From assembly GCF_014360585.1 (NCBI RefSeq), contig NZ_JACIXG010000027.1, positions 1 through 59,291 on the forward strand: a stretch of DNA of 59,291 nucleotides, read 5' to 3'. This DNA is from Nocardioides sp. (lineage in GTDB: Bacteria > Actinomycetota > Actinomycetes > Propionibacteriales > Nocardioidaceae). Positions 6,758 through 15,146 of the stretch are shown here, in pieces. A model generated the notes under the pieces. It had not been told where the DNA came from. It worked only from the letters and a program-made list of their open reading frames with translations, and made no database searches. The first letter of the stretch is position 1. The number at the start of each line of letters is the position of its first letter. The position numbers and the translations under genes were made by a program.

Positions 6758-8092
6758 CTACCCCGCCTGCTCGGCCCCGGCCACGCGAGCCTCCCCGGCC
6801 TCGATCTCGGCCAACAGGTCGACGACGTAGCGGGCGAAGTCGATCTGGATGGTGTGCCGCGGGACGGCGTAGTACTGCTCCAGGTGAGCCTTCTCGTCGG
6901 CCTTCAGGATCCGCTCCTGCTCCTCGACGGACGGAAGCGCATAGCGCCCGGTGAGCAGGCGAGCCAGGAGCTTGGACTGCTGCTCGGCGAGGTTGACGAT
7001 GGTGGGCGAGGACTGGGCGAGCCCCATGAAGTAGAGGTGGTCGACGCCCGGTTTGATCATCCGCTTGAACAGCGGATAGCGGTGGTCGGAGTCGGGGTGC
7101 AGCGAGACCTCGCCCGCGTCGAAGAACGGGAACGACATGTTGTAGCCGGTCGCGGCGATGACGACGTCCGCCTCGACCGACGAGCCGTCGACCAGGTGCA
7201 CCGTCGACCCCTCGAAGCGTGCGATCTCGGGAAGCATGTGGATGTCGCCCGAGCCGGCCTTCGTCAGGAAGTCGGCGCTGACCGACGGATGCGCGGACAG
7301 CGGCTCGTGGTCGGGCTCCGGGAGTCCGTACGTCGACATCGACCCGACCAGCCCACGGATCAGCTCGCGGGAGGCCGCCAGCGCCTGCTCCTTGGGGATG
7401 TCGGGCGGCGCCATCACCTTGTCGGCAGGCTGCCCGTTGCGGTACTTCGGTAGCACCCACACACCGCGGCGCGCCGAGACGTACAGCTTCGACGCCATCC
7501 ATGGCGAGGACAGCTCCGAGGCGATGTCCATCGCCGAGTTCCCCATCCCGACCACGATCACCCGCTTGCCGCGGATCTCGATCGGCTCGAACGGGGAGAC
7601 GTACGCGTGGCTGTGGATGACCTCGCCCGCGAACTCGCCTTCCCAGTCGGGCAGCCGCGGCGACCAGTGGTGGCCGTTGGCGACCACCAGGTCGGTGTAG
7701 GAGCGCGTCTCCCCGGTCGACAGGGTGACCTCCCACGAGCCGTCCTCGCGCTGCGTGGCCCGCTCGACGCCGGTGTTGAACGTGATCCGGTCCCGCAGCC
7801 CGAAGTGGTCGGTGTAGTCGCGGAAGTAGCGGTGGATGAGGGTGTGGTGCGGGAAGTGCGGGAACGACTCCGGCGCCGGGAACTCCTCGAACTCCAGCCG
7901 GGAGGTCGAGGTGTCGATGTGCAGGGACTCGTAGACCGCGGACATCTGGTTGGGGTTGCGGAAGTACCAGTTGCCGCCGACGTCGTCGGAGAGCTCGAAC
8001 TGGTCGTAGGCGACCCCGAACTCCTTGAGCCGCTTGGCCGTCGTGATCCCCGAGCAGCCCGCGCCGATGATGCAGACCTTCAGCCCGTTCAT
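6758..8092 (-). CDS. Flavin-containing monooxygenase (class B)
   Basis: A 444-residue FAD- and NADPH-dependent monooxygenase. An N-terminal FAD fold (KVCIIGAGCSGITTAKRL) is followed by the class-B fingerprint FAGEVIHSHAY (FxGxxxHxxxY) near residue 150 and a second dinucleotide site VIVVGMGNSAMDIASEL. The late motif VVIAATGYNMSFPF is also typical. Such enzymes oxygenate soft heteroatoms or perform Baeyer-Villiger oxidation of ketones. The ATG overlaps the upstream hydrolase stop by 4 nt, so the two are one operon. Ester formation followed by hydrolysis would be a coherent pathway, for example in breakdown of cyclic or aliphatic ketones, but the substrate is not readable. Expression is probably set by the operator at 9257-9270. 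Confidence 0.88.
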   Translation of the reverse strand: MNGLKVCIIGAGCSGITTAKRLKEFGVAYDQFELSDDVGGNWYFRNPNQMSAVYESLHIDTSTSRLEFEEFPAPESFPHFPHHTLIHRYFRDYTDHFGLRDRITFNTGVERATQREDGSWEVTLSTGETRSYTDLVVANGHHWSPRLPDWEGEFAGEVIHSHAYVSPFEPIEIRGKRVIVVGMGNSAMDIASELSSPWMASKLYVSARRGVWVLPKYRNGQPADKVMAPPDIPKEQALAASRELIRGLVGSMSTYGLPEPDHEPLSAHPSVSADFLTKAGSGDIHMLPEIARFEGSTVHLVDGSSVEADVVIAATGYNMSFPFFDAGEVSLHPDSDHRYPLFKRMIKPGVDHLYFMGLAQSSPTIVNLAEQQSKLLARLLTGRYALPSVEEQERILKADEKAHLEQYYAVPRHTIQIDFARYVVDLLAEIEAGEARVAGAEQAG

Positions 8093-9243
8093 CCTGCCGC
8101 CTCCACGCACTCGAACGCGGTGCGCACGTAGGCGTCGGTGCGCTGCGAGGAGGTCATGTGCTGGGTCATCCGGTTCATCGCGTACGCCACCGTCACCCGC
8201 CGCTCCAGGTCGTTGACCACGATCGCGCCGCCGTAGCCGGTCCACCAGCACACCCGTCCCTCGGGCACCGCCGGCGCCGCGACCGGCTGCGGCAGCCCGT
8301 AGCCGATTCCCCACCGCATCGGCGTCAGCAGCACCTGGTCGACACCGTCGGCCTGCACCTCGAAGATCCGTTCGACGGTGGCCGGTGACAGCAGACGTAC
8401 GCCGCCGACCTCCCCGCCGTGGGAGACGACCGACTGGGCCCGGGCGATCGAACGGGCGTTGCCGTGCCCATTGATCCCGGCCAGCGAGACCGTACGCATC
8501 GGGGCCGTGTTGAACACGGCTGGATCCAGCTTCGGGTTGACCAGCGTCGGGATCATCAGGTTGCCCTCGGGCAGCGCGGAGACGTCGATGCCCCCGGGCG
8601 GGGGCGCCTCGAGGTCGGCGCAGCGGCCCAGCTCGCTCTCGGGGACGCCCAGGTGGAAGTCGGCCCCCAGCGGCCCCGCGACCAGCTCGGCGAACACCTC
8701 CGAGAGCGGCTTCCCGGTGACACCACGGACCAGGCCGTCGACCAGGTGGCCGTAGGAGACCATGTGGTATCCCGACCCCGAGCCCGGCTCGAACCAGGGC
8801 TTCTGCCTGGCCAGCATCTCGTTGGCGAGAGGCAGGTCCAGGAGCGCCTCGGTGGAGAGCCGCTCGGTCCATCCGGACATCCCGGAGGTGTGCGAGAGCA
8901 GGTGGCGTACGAGGATCCGCTCGTCGGCGAACGAGGGCCAGTGGTCCGCGACCGGCGCGTCCAGGTCCAGCTCACCCCGGTCGGCGAGCACGAGCGCGGT
9001 CAGCGAAGCCATCGTCTTGGTCACCGACCAGACCCGGACGATGGTGTCCTCCTGCCAGGCCTCGCCCGGCCGCGCCTCACCGCCCCACAGGTCAGCCACG
9101 AGCTCGCCGTCACGGATCACCGCGACGGAGGCACCGAGGTCGGCTCCGGAGGAGAGGTTTCGCGCGAGCAGGTCGCGCAGGGGCGCGTACGCAGGGGTGC
9201 AGTCGCCCTGGACCGTGTGCGGGTCGGGTGTCGTTGCCGTCAT
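8089..9243 (-). CDS. Serine hydrolase of the beta-lactamase/esterase family
   Basis: A 384-residue protein of the class C beta-lactamase/EstB-type family. The nucleophile motif SVTK (VWSVTKTMASLTALVLADRG) lies near residue 75, then LLSHTSGMSGW and the second motif YHMVSYGHL. No signal peptide is visible, which favours a cytoplasmic esterase over a secreted lactamase. I chose ATG at 9241-9243; a TTG at 9250-9252 is in frame, but it lies next to the TATTAT -10 element, so the transcript is probably leaderless from the ATG. It is the first gene of a two-gene operon with the monooxygenase, and may hydrolyse the ester that enzyme makes. Confidence 0.85.
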   Translation of the reverse strand: MTATTPDPHTVQGDCTPAYAPLRDLLARNLSSGADLGASVAVIRDGELVADLWGGEARPGEAWQEDTIVRVWSVTKTMASLTALVLADRGELDLDAPVADHWPSFADERILVRHLLSHTSGMSGWTERLSTEALLDLPLANEMLARQKPWFEPGSGSGYHMVSYGHLVDGLVRGVTGKPLSEVFAELVAGPLGADFHLGVPESELGRCADLEAPPPGGIDVSALPEGNLMIPTLVNPKLDPAVFNTAPMRTVSLAGINGHGNARSIARAQSVVSHGGEVGGVRLLSPATVERIFEVQADGVDQVLLTPMRWGIGYGLPQPVAAPAVPEGRVCWWTGYGGAIVVNDLERRVTVAYAMNRMTQHMTSSQRTDAYVRTAFECVEAAG

Positions 9244-9256
9244 GCCCGCCAATAAT

Positions 9257-9270
9257 AGGAACTCGTTCTA
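9257..9270 (-). promoter_or_regulatory. KstR-like operator over the hydrolase/monooxygenase promoter
   Basis: AGGAACTCGTTCTA has the core AAC-N2-GTT of the KstR consensus TNNAACNNGTTNNA, with one end base differing. On the minus strand a TATTAT -10 hexamer lies at 9253-9258, so the dyad occupies the -10/-35 spacer, as expected for a TetR-family repressor of lipid or steroid catabolism. Confidence 0.5.
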
Positions 9271-9348
9271 GTTTTCGACAGGGTTACGGCAGAACTGTTG
9301 GTTGCGGATTACCGTCGCCGTCAACCAGCGCTTGTACTCTGGAGGGAC

Positions 9349-9391
9349 CCTGCGTGGGAGATCCCGCTGGTGCGCAGATGCGCGACGCAGG
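9349..9391 (+). promoter_or_regulatory. Structured ahcY leader (three-way junction)
   Basis: A 7-bp stem (9349-9355 with 9385-9391, CCTGCGT/ACGCAGG) encloses two hairpins, GGG-AGAT-CCC at 9356-9365 and GCGC-AGAT-GCGC at 9372-9383, joined by GCTGGT. It ends 27 bases before the ahcY ATG. I could not match it to known SAH or SAM riboswitch consensus sequences. Confidence 0.4.
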
Positions 9392-9418
9392 CCCGCAACA
9401 CTTCGGTAAGGAATAACC

Positions 9419-10858
9419 ATGGACTACAAGGTTGCCGACCTGAGCCTGGCCGAGTACGGCCGCAAAGAGCTCTCCCTCGCCGAGCACGAGATGCCGGGCC
9501 TGATGGCCATGCGCGAGCGCTATGGCAAGGACCAGCCGCTCAAGGGTGCTCGCATCGCCGGGTCTCTGCACATGACCATCCAGACCGGTGTACTGATCGA
9601 GACGCTGACCGCTCTCGGTGCCGACGTACGCTGGGCCACCTGCAACATCTTCTCCACCCAGGACCACGCCGCCGCGGCGGTCGTCGTCGGCGAGGGCACT
9701 CCCGAGGACCCGAAGGGCACCCCGGTCTTCGCCTGGAAGGGCGAGACGCTGGCGGAGTACTGGGACGAGGCCGAGAAGGTCTTCCAGTTCACCGACGCCG
9801 AGGGCAACCAGGTCGGCCCCAACATGCTGCTCGACGACGGTGGCGACATCACGATGCTCCTCCACAAGGGCGTCGAGTTCGAGAAGGCAGGGGAGGTGCC
9901 GGGCCAGGACTCCACCGACAACGAGGAGTTCAAGGAGGTCCTGCGCGTCCTCGACCGCAGCCTGAAGAACGACCCGACCTACTGGACCAACGTCGCCGGC
10001 GGCATCAAGGGCGTCACCGAGGAGACCACCACCGGTGTCCTGCGCCTCTACGACCGGTACAAGGAGGGCTCGCTCCTCTTCCCGGCGATCAACGTCAACG
10101 ACTCGGTCACCAAGTCGAAGTTCGACAACAAGTACGGCTGCCGCCACTCGCTCATCGACGGCATCAACCGCGCCACCGACGTGATGATCGGCGGCAAGGT
10201 CGCGGTCGTGTGCGGCTACGGCGACGTCGGCAAGGGCTCGGCGGAGTCGCTGCGCGGCCAGGGTGCGCGCGTCATCGTCACCGAGATCGACCCGATCTGC
10301 GCGCTGCAGGCGGCGATGGACGGCTACGAGGTCCGCCGCCTGGAGTCGGTCGTCGAGACCGCCGACATCTTCATCACCACGACCGGCAACTTCGACATCA
10401 TCCGGGTCGAGCACTTCGAGAAGATGAAGAACCAGGCCATCGTCGGCAACATCGGTCACTTCGACAACGAGATCGACATGGCCGGCCTCGCCAAGATCCC
10501 GGGGATCGTCAAGGACGAGATCAAGCCGCAGGTCCACCAGTGGATCTTCCCTGACGGCAAGAAGATCATCGTGCTCTCGGAGGGTCGCCTGCTCAACCTG
10601 GGCAACGCCACCGGTCACCCGAGCTTCGTGATGTCGAACTCCTTCACCAACCAGACGCTGGCGCAGATCGAGCTCTTCACCAAGACCGACGAGTACCCGA
10701 TCGGCGTCTATGTCCTGCCCAAGGCGCTCGACGAGGAGGTCGCCCGCCTCCACCTCGACGCCCTCGGTGTCGAGCTCACCGAGCTCAACCAGGCCCAGGC
10801 CGACTACCTCGGGGTCCCGGTCGAGGGTCCCTTCAAGTCGGACCAGTACCGCTACTGA
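9419..10858 (+). CDS. ahcY: Adenosylhomocysteinase
   Basis: A 479-residue S-adenosylhomocysteine hydrolase that cleaves SAH to adenosine and homocysteine, relieving product inhibition of methyltransferases. The substrate domain shows [16 protein letters not shown] and [13 protein letters not shown]. The NAD fold has [20 protein letters not shown], and the C-terminus ends with the conserved KSDQYRY that reaches into the partner subunit's NAD site. The insert of about 40 residues ([12 protein letters not shown]...) is typical of the long actinobacterial/plant-type enzyme. AAGGA at 9408 is the ribosome site. It precedes mtrA as in mycobacteria, separated by a nested palindromic element. Confidence 0.97.
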   Translation: MDYKVADLSLAEYGRKELSLAEHEMPGLMAMRERYGKDQPLKGARIAGSLHMTIQTGVLIETLTALGADVRWATCNIFSTQDHAAAAVVVGEGTPEDPKGTPVFAWKGETLAEYWDEAEKVFQFTDAEGNQVGPNMLLDDGGDITMLLHKGVEFEKAGEVPGQDSTDNEEFKEVLRVLDRSLKNDPTYWTNVAGGIKGVTEETTTGVLRLYDRYKEGSLLFPAINVNDSVTKSKFDNKYGCRHSLIDGINRATDVMIGGKVAVVCGYGDVGKGSAESLRGQGARVIVTEIDPICALQAAMDGYEVRRLESVVETADIFITTTGNFDIIRVEHFEKMKNQAIVGNIGHFDNEIDMAGLAKIPGIVKDEIKPQVHQWIFPDGKKIIVLSEGRLLNLGNATGHPSFVMSNSFTNQTLAQIELFTKTDEYPIGVYVLPKALDEEVARLHLDALGVELTELNQAQADYLGVPVEGPFKSDQYRY

Positions 10859-10877
10859 GCCCTGTCTGAACCCTCGC

Positions 10878-10969
10878 CGAGTCGGCTCGTTCTGACCGAG
10901 AATCTCGCCGAGTCGGCTCGTCATGACGAGCCGACTCGGCAATGAATCGGGTCAGGATGGGCCGACTCG
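10878..10969 (+). repeat. Nested palindromic element between ahcY and mtrA
   Basis: A perfect 34-nt palindrome at 10907-10940 is enclosed by a second, 20-bp inverted repeat (10878-10897 with 10950-10969) in which all 20 positions pair, three of them as G-T wobbles. The outer arms repeat the inner half-site CGAGTCGGCTCGT, so the element looks like stacked half copies. It begins 19 bp after the ahcY stop and is a plausible strong terminator. The inner palindrome recurs at 22535-22572. Confidence 0.8.
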
Positions 10970-11027
10970 TGCGTTGTGGGGTGGCTCATGTGACGCGTCG
11001 CACGCACGGGGTGACAGAATCGGACAC

Positions 11028-11735
11028 ATGGCCGATCGCAGCACCTCCGACCAGCCCGCCAAGGGAAAGGTCCTCGTCGTCGACGACGACGCCTCGCTGA
11101 GCGAGATGCTCGCGATCGTGCTGAGACAAGAGGGATTCGACTCGCGGCTGGTCGCCCGCGGTGACCTGGCGTTGCCCGCCTTCCGCGACTACAAGCCCGA
11201 CGTGGTGCTGCTCGACCTGATGCTTCCCGGGATGGACGGCATCGAGGTGTGCAAGCAGATCCGCAACGAGTCGGGCGTGCCGATCGTCATGCTCACCGCG
11301 AAGGGCGACACGGTGGACGTCGTCGTCGGTCTCGAGTCCGGTGCCGACGACTACGTGGTCAAGCCATTCAAACCCAAGGAGCTGATCGCGAGGATCCGGG
11401 CCCGCGTACGCAGGCACGGTGACGCCGTGCCCGAGGTGCTGGAGATCGGCGACCTGACCATCGACGTCGCCGGTCACCAGGTGGTCCGCGACGGCGTTCG
11501 GATCCAGCTCACGCCGCTCGAGTTCGACCTGCTGGAGTGCCTCGCCCGCAAGCCTCATCAGGTCTTCTCCCGCGAGGTGCTGCTGGAGCAGGTCTGGGGC
11601 TACCGCCACGCCGCCGACACCCGCCTGGTCAACGTGCACGTCCAGCGCCTTCGCTCCAAGGTCGAGCACGACCCGGAGAACCCCGAGATCGTCCTCACCG
11701 TCCGCGGTGTCGGCTACAAGGCAGGGCCCGTGTGA
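11028..11735 (+). CDS. mtrA: Response regulator MtrA
   Basis: A 235-residue OmpR-family response regulator. The receiver domain (about 13-125) has the acidic pair VVDDD, phospho-acceptor Asp about 63 in LLDLMLPGMDG, and the switch lysine in YVVKPFKPKEL. The winged-helix DNA-binding domain (about 138-232) contains LTPLEFDLLECLARKPHQVFS and ADTRLVNVHVQRLRSKVE. MtrA controls cell-wall hydrolases, division and osmotic response in actinobacteria. GTGA overlap with mtrB places the genes in one transcript. I chose the ATG at 11028 because the frame further upstream runs into the repeat element. Identity is supported by the lpqB gene two places downstream. Confidence 0.95.
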   Translation: MADRSTSDQPAKGKVLVVDDDASLSEMLAIVLRQEGFDSRLVARGDLALPAFRDYKPDVVLLDLMLPGMDGIEVCKQIRNESGVPIVMLTAKGDTVDVVVGLESGADDYVVKPFKPKELIARIRARVRRHGDAVPEVLEIGDLTIDVAGHQVVRDGVRIQLTPLEFDLLECLARKPHQVFSREVLLEQVWGYRHAADTRLVNVHVQRLRSKVEHDPENPEIVLTVRGVGYKAGPV

Positions 11736-13351
11736 CCCTCCAGCCGGTCGTCCGCGCCGCAGCTCGGGTGCCCAAGAAGCTCCTGACCACGTGGCGCCGG
11801 TCGATCCAGACCCGCGTCGTGGTCTACACGATGCTGCTCACCGCGGCCGCAGTGAGCCTGGTCGGGCTCGTCCTGCTCGAGCAGATCAGCGACGAGCTGG
11901 TCCAGGACCGCGTCGCGGCGGCGAAGGCGGAGGCCTCCGAGGAGCTCTCCGCAGCGCGCTCGAGCATCGCCGAGACCTCGGGGGCCAACGGCGGCACCCC
12001 GTTGCAGCGCAACGATCTCGGTGACCCGATCATCCAGCGCAGCCTCTCGCGCGGCTACGGCGTCGTCATGGCCGGTCCGGTGACCTCGACCTCCGGCCGG
12101 ATCAGCGACAACGGTGTCGAGTGGACGCCCGGTCTGGACGTACGCAGCGTCCCGAACACGCTCGAGGACCGGTTCCAGACGATCCGCGCCGAGCCGGCCT
12201 GGACCTATACCCGGGTCTCCTTCGACGACGGCGAGCGCACCTCCTCCACCCCGGGCATCGTGATCGGGTCGCAGATCGAGCTGCACGACGACACCTACAA
12301 CATCTACTTCCTCTTCCCGATGGACCAGGAGCAGGAGACGCTCGCGATCATCACCCGCGGGCTCCTGGCCGCCGGCGCGATCCTGATCCTGCTGATAGGT
12401 GTCGGCAGCTGGATCGTGACCCGTCATGTCGTCACACCCATCCGGATCGCTCGCAGGACGGCCGAGCGGCTCGCCGCCGGCCGCCTCGAGGAGCGGATGG
12501 TCGTCCGCGGCGGGGACGACCTCACCGGCCTGGCGATCTCGTTCAACCAGATGGCCAGCGGCCTGCAGAACCAGATCCGGCAGCTCGAGCACCTCTCCCG
12601 CGTCCAGCGACGGTTCAGCTCCGACGTCTCCCACGAGCTGCGTACGCCGCTCACCACCGTCCGCATGGCCAGCGACGTCCTCTACGAGGCCAGAGACACC
12701 TTCGACGCCCCGACGGCCCGTGCGGCCGAGCTGCTGCAGACCGAGCTCGACCGGTTCGAGACGCTCCTGAGCGATCTGCTCGAGATCAGTCGATTCGACG
12801 CCGGGGCGGCGGTGCTCGATCTCTACGACACCGACCTGACCGCGCTGACCCGGGCGGTCGTGGAGGCCTACACGCCGCTCGCCGAGAAGCGAGACATCGA
12901 GTTGAAGGTCGTCGCTCCGGACCATCCGTGCACGGCCCAGGTCGATCATCGCCGGGTCGAGCGGATCGTACGCAACCTGGTGGCCAACGCCACCGACCAC
13001 GCTCTCGTCGGCCAGGCCGTCACCATCCGGGTCGACAGCGACGAGCACGCCGCCGCGCTGACGGTGCGCGACCACGGTGTCGGGCTCGCGCCGGGGGAGA
13101 CGGCCCTGGTGTTCAACCGGTTCTGGCGCGCCGACCCGGCCCGCGACCGCTCCAGCGGCGGCACCGGCCTCGGCCTGTCGATCTCGCTCGAGGACGCCCA
13201 TCTCCACGGCGGCTGGCTGCAGGCCTGGGGTCGTCCGAACCAGGGGGCGCAGTTCCGGCTCACGCTTCCCCGCCACGCCGGCGCGGCGCTGCGGCACAGC
13301 CCGCTCCCGCTGGTCCCGGCCGATGCCCGTGACACCCTGGAGGCATCGTGA
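11732..13351 (+). CDS. mtrB: Sensor histidine kinase MtrB
   Basis: A 539-residue membrane sensor kinase. Transmembrane segments lie at about 28-52 and 207-232 around an extracytoplasmic sensor region. A HAMP linker (RRTAERLAAGRLEERM) follows, then the dimerisation/phosphoacceptor helix FSSDVSHELRTPLTTV with His about 301. The ATPase domain has the N box RIVRNLVANATDHA, the G1 box DHGVGLAPGE and the G2 box SSGGTGLGLSISLEDAHLHGG. It phosphorylates MtrA. The start is GTG at 11732, overlapping the mtrA stop by 4 nt, and its own stop overlaps the lpqB start by 4 nt. Confidence 0.95.
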   Translation: MTLQPVVRAAARVPKKLLTTWRRSIQTRVVVYTMLLTAAAVSLVGLVLLEQISDELVQDRVAAAKAEASEELSAARSSIAETSGANGGTPLQRNDLGDPIIQRSLSRGYGVVMAGPVTSTSGRISDNGVEWTPGLDVRSVPNTLEDRFQTIRAEPAWTYTRVSFDDGERTSSTPGIVIGSQIELHDDTYNIYFLFPMDQEQETLAIITRGLLAAGAILILLIGVGSWIVTRHVVTPIRIARRTAERLAAGRLEERMVVRGGDDLTGLAISFNQMASGLQNQIRQLEHLSRVQRRFSSDVSHELRTPLTTVRMASDVLYEARDTFDAPTARAAELLQTELDRFETLLSDLLEISRFDAGAAVLDLYDTDLTALTRAVVEAYTPLAEKRDIELKVVAPDHPCTAQVDHRRVERIVRNLVANATDHALVGQAVTIRVDSDEHAAALTVRDHGVGLAPGETALVFNRFWRADPARDRSSGGTGLGLSISLEDAHLHGGWLQAWGRPNQGAQFRLTLPRHAGAALRHSPLPLVPADARDTLEAS

Positions 13352-15066
13352 GAACCGTGTTCGCCGCAGTCCTGACAGCGGTCGCGCTGCTCGTGTCGGC
13401 ATGCTCGAGCGTGCCGGACTCCGGCTCGGTCCAGCGGGCCGAGCTGGCCGCGCCGGACGCCCAGGACGAGCTCATCCCGTACAACCCCGGAGCTCCGCGG
13501 GCAGGGGCGTCCCCGGGCGAGATCGTCGACGGCTTCCTCGACGCCATGAAGGCGACCCCGATGAGCACGGCCTATGCCCGTCGATACCTCACCAAGGACG
13601 CGGCGAGGGACTGGGCGCCCGCCGCCCGCACGCTGGTCTACGGCGAGCTCGGGAGCCACGTCGGCTCCTCACCGCGAGTCTCGGTGGAGCTGGAGGACGC
13701 CGGCTGGCTCGACGAGCGCGGGGTGTGGCGTGGCGCGCTGGCCGCCTCGCAGGCGATCCTCGACTTCGAGCTGACCCGCACCGAGGGCGAGTGGCGGATC
13801 AGCTCGGCGCCGGACGCCCTGGTGGTCGAGGAGGACTGGTTCCTCACCCACTTCGCCCGCAGCAACCTCTACTACGTCGAACCCACCGGGCGCACCCTGG
13901 TGCCGGAGCCGATCTTCGCCCCCAAGGGCACCTCCTACGCCACCACTCTCGTCTCCAGCCTGCTGAGCGGTCCGGGGGAGGAGGCGGAGGGGGTGATCCG
14001 CAGCGCCCTTCCGGCCGCGGCGGAGGGCCCCCGCTCCGTGGACGTACGCGACGGGGTGGCCGAGGTCGACCTCGCCGGCGACCTGGGCGAGCAGAGCTCC
14101 GAGGACCTCCAGCTCATGGGTGCCCAGCTGGCCTGGACCCTGCGCCAGGACACCAGCGTGGAACGCATCCGGCTCACGATCGACGGCGAGCCGGTGGTGC
14201 TGCCCGGATACGGCGAGACGTTCAGCGTCGAGAACGGCAGCGGCTACGACCCCAACGGCACCTCGGCGAGGGTCGACCTCTTCGCGCTGCGCGGGGGAGC
14301 GCTGGTGACCAGCACGGGCGAGAACGGCGAGCCGTGGGTGCCGGTGCTCGGCGACTGGGCGGAGCCCCACGGCGTGACCGACGTCGCCGTCGACGCCAAC
14401 GGCTCGACCGCCGCCGCGATCACCGCCGACCGCACCGGAGTCGTCGTCGGCGAGCTGACCAGCGACGGCAAGCTCTTCGACGCGCCGGTGGACGGCACTC
14501 GGCTGCTGCGGCCCTCGTGGGATCTCGCCGAGCGGCTCTGGCTTGTCGACAAGGACTCGACCGGCGCCCGGGTGATGTACGTCGCCGGGGACCGCGTCGT
14601 CCGCGTCGCCGTACCCGGCGTGACGGGCGAGAACGTCACCCGGTTCCTGGTCTCCCGAGACGGCACCCGTTTCGTCGCCGTGATCAAGGGTGAGTTTTCG
14701 GACCGCATCGTGGTCAGTCGACTGCGGGCCAGCCCGAAGGGCGAGATCACGACCGCGACCTCCGCCATCATGCTGCCGCACCCGGATGCGGCGACGATGC
14801 AGATCACCGACATCGCCTGGACCTCGCCGACCACCATCGTCGCGGTCCAGAAGATCGGCTCGACCGCGCTCTTCCAGTCGGTCTCCCTCGACGGGGCGCC
14901 GAGCGGCGAGCGCTACACCCTCAGCGATCGGGTCACCGGTGTCGTCGGCTCCTCGGTGGCCTCGGCCCGCCTCTACGCGATCTCGGGCTGGACCCTGCTG
15001 GATCCCCTCGACAGGTTCGATCTGGCGCTGCCCTCCGACCTCTCCGACGTCACCTACCAAGGCTGA
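13348..15066 (+). CDS. lpqB: Lipoprotein LpqB
   Basis: A 572-residue lipoprotein with signal peptide MRTVFAAVLTAVALLVSAC and lipobox LVSAC. A GerMN-type domain follows (PEPIFAPKGTSYATTLVSSLLSGPG ... VDVRDGVAEVDLAGDL) and then a C-terminal beta-propeller-like region (WDLAERLWLVDKDS, VSRDGTRFVAVI, ITDIAWTSPTTIVAV). LpqB acts outside the membrane with MtrB and influences MtrA phosphorylation and cell-wall homeostasis. GTG at 13348 overlaps the mtrB stop. The mtrA-mtrB-lpqB order is diagnostic for actinobacteria. Confidence 0.95.
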   Translation: MRTVFAAVLTAVALLVSACSSVPDSGSVQRAELAAPDAQDELIPYNPGAPRAGASPGEIVDGFLDAMKATPMSTAYARRYLTKDAARDWAPAARTLVYGELGSHVGSSPRVSVELEDAGWLDERGVWRGALAASQAILDFELTRTEGEWRISSAPDALVVEEDWFLTHFARSNLYYVEPTGRTLVPEPIFAPKGTSYATTLVSSLLSGPGEEAEGVIRSALPAAAEGPRSVDVRDGVAEVDLAGDLGEQSSEDLQLMGAQLAWTLRQDTSVERIRLTIDGEPVVLPGYGETFSVENGSGYDPNGTSARVDLFALRGGALVTSTGENGEPWVPVLGDWAEPHGVTDVAVDANGSTAAAITADRTGVVVGELTSDGKLFDAPVDGTRLLRPSWDLAERLWLVDKDSTGARVMYVAGDRVVRVAVPGVTGENVTRFLVSRDGTRFVAVIKGEFSDRIVVSRLRASPKGEITTATSAIMLPHPDAATMQITDIAWTSPTTIVAVQKIGSTALFQSVSLDGAPSGERYTLSDRVTGVVGSSVASARLYAISGWTLLDPLDRFDLALPSDLSDVTYQG

Positions 15067-15073
15067 CGGCGAG

Positions 15074-15094
15074 TTATCCACAGTCTTCTCCACA
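15074..15094 (+). promoter_or_regulatory. Pair of DnaA boxes before comF
   Basis: TTATCCACA at 15074-15082 is an exact DnaA box, and TTCTCCACA at 15086-15094 differs by one base. They are direct repeats 12 bp apart, in the gap between lpqB and comF. Confidence 0.45.
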
Positions 15095-15146
15095 GGAGCA
15101 CTGCCTCTGGTTGCCCGCGGCCGGTGACCCTGATCGACTGACGGTC

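Noticed and set aside
6758..8872. A 704-codon frame fusing extra sequence to the flavin monooxygenase
   Set aside because: The FAD-binding motif starts right at the ATG at 8092, and the upstream part is out of frame with the well-supported hydrolase.
9300..9418. SAH or SAM riboswitch before ahcY
   Set aside because: The leader is structured, but I could not match the conserved bases of the known classes, so it is reported only as a structured leader.
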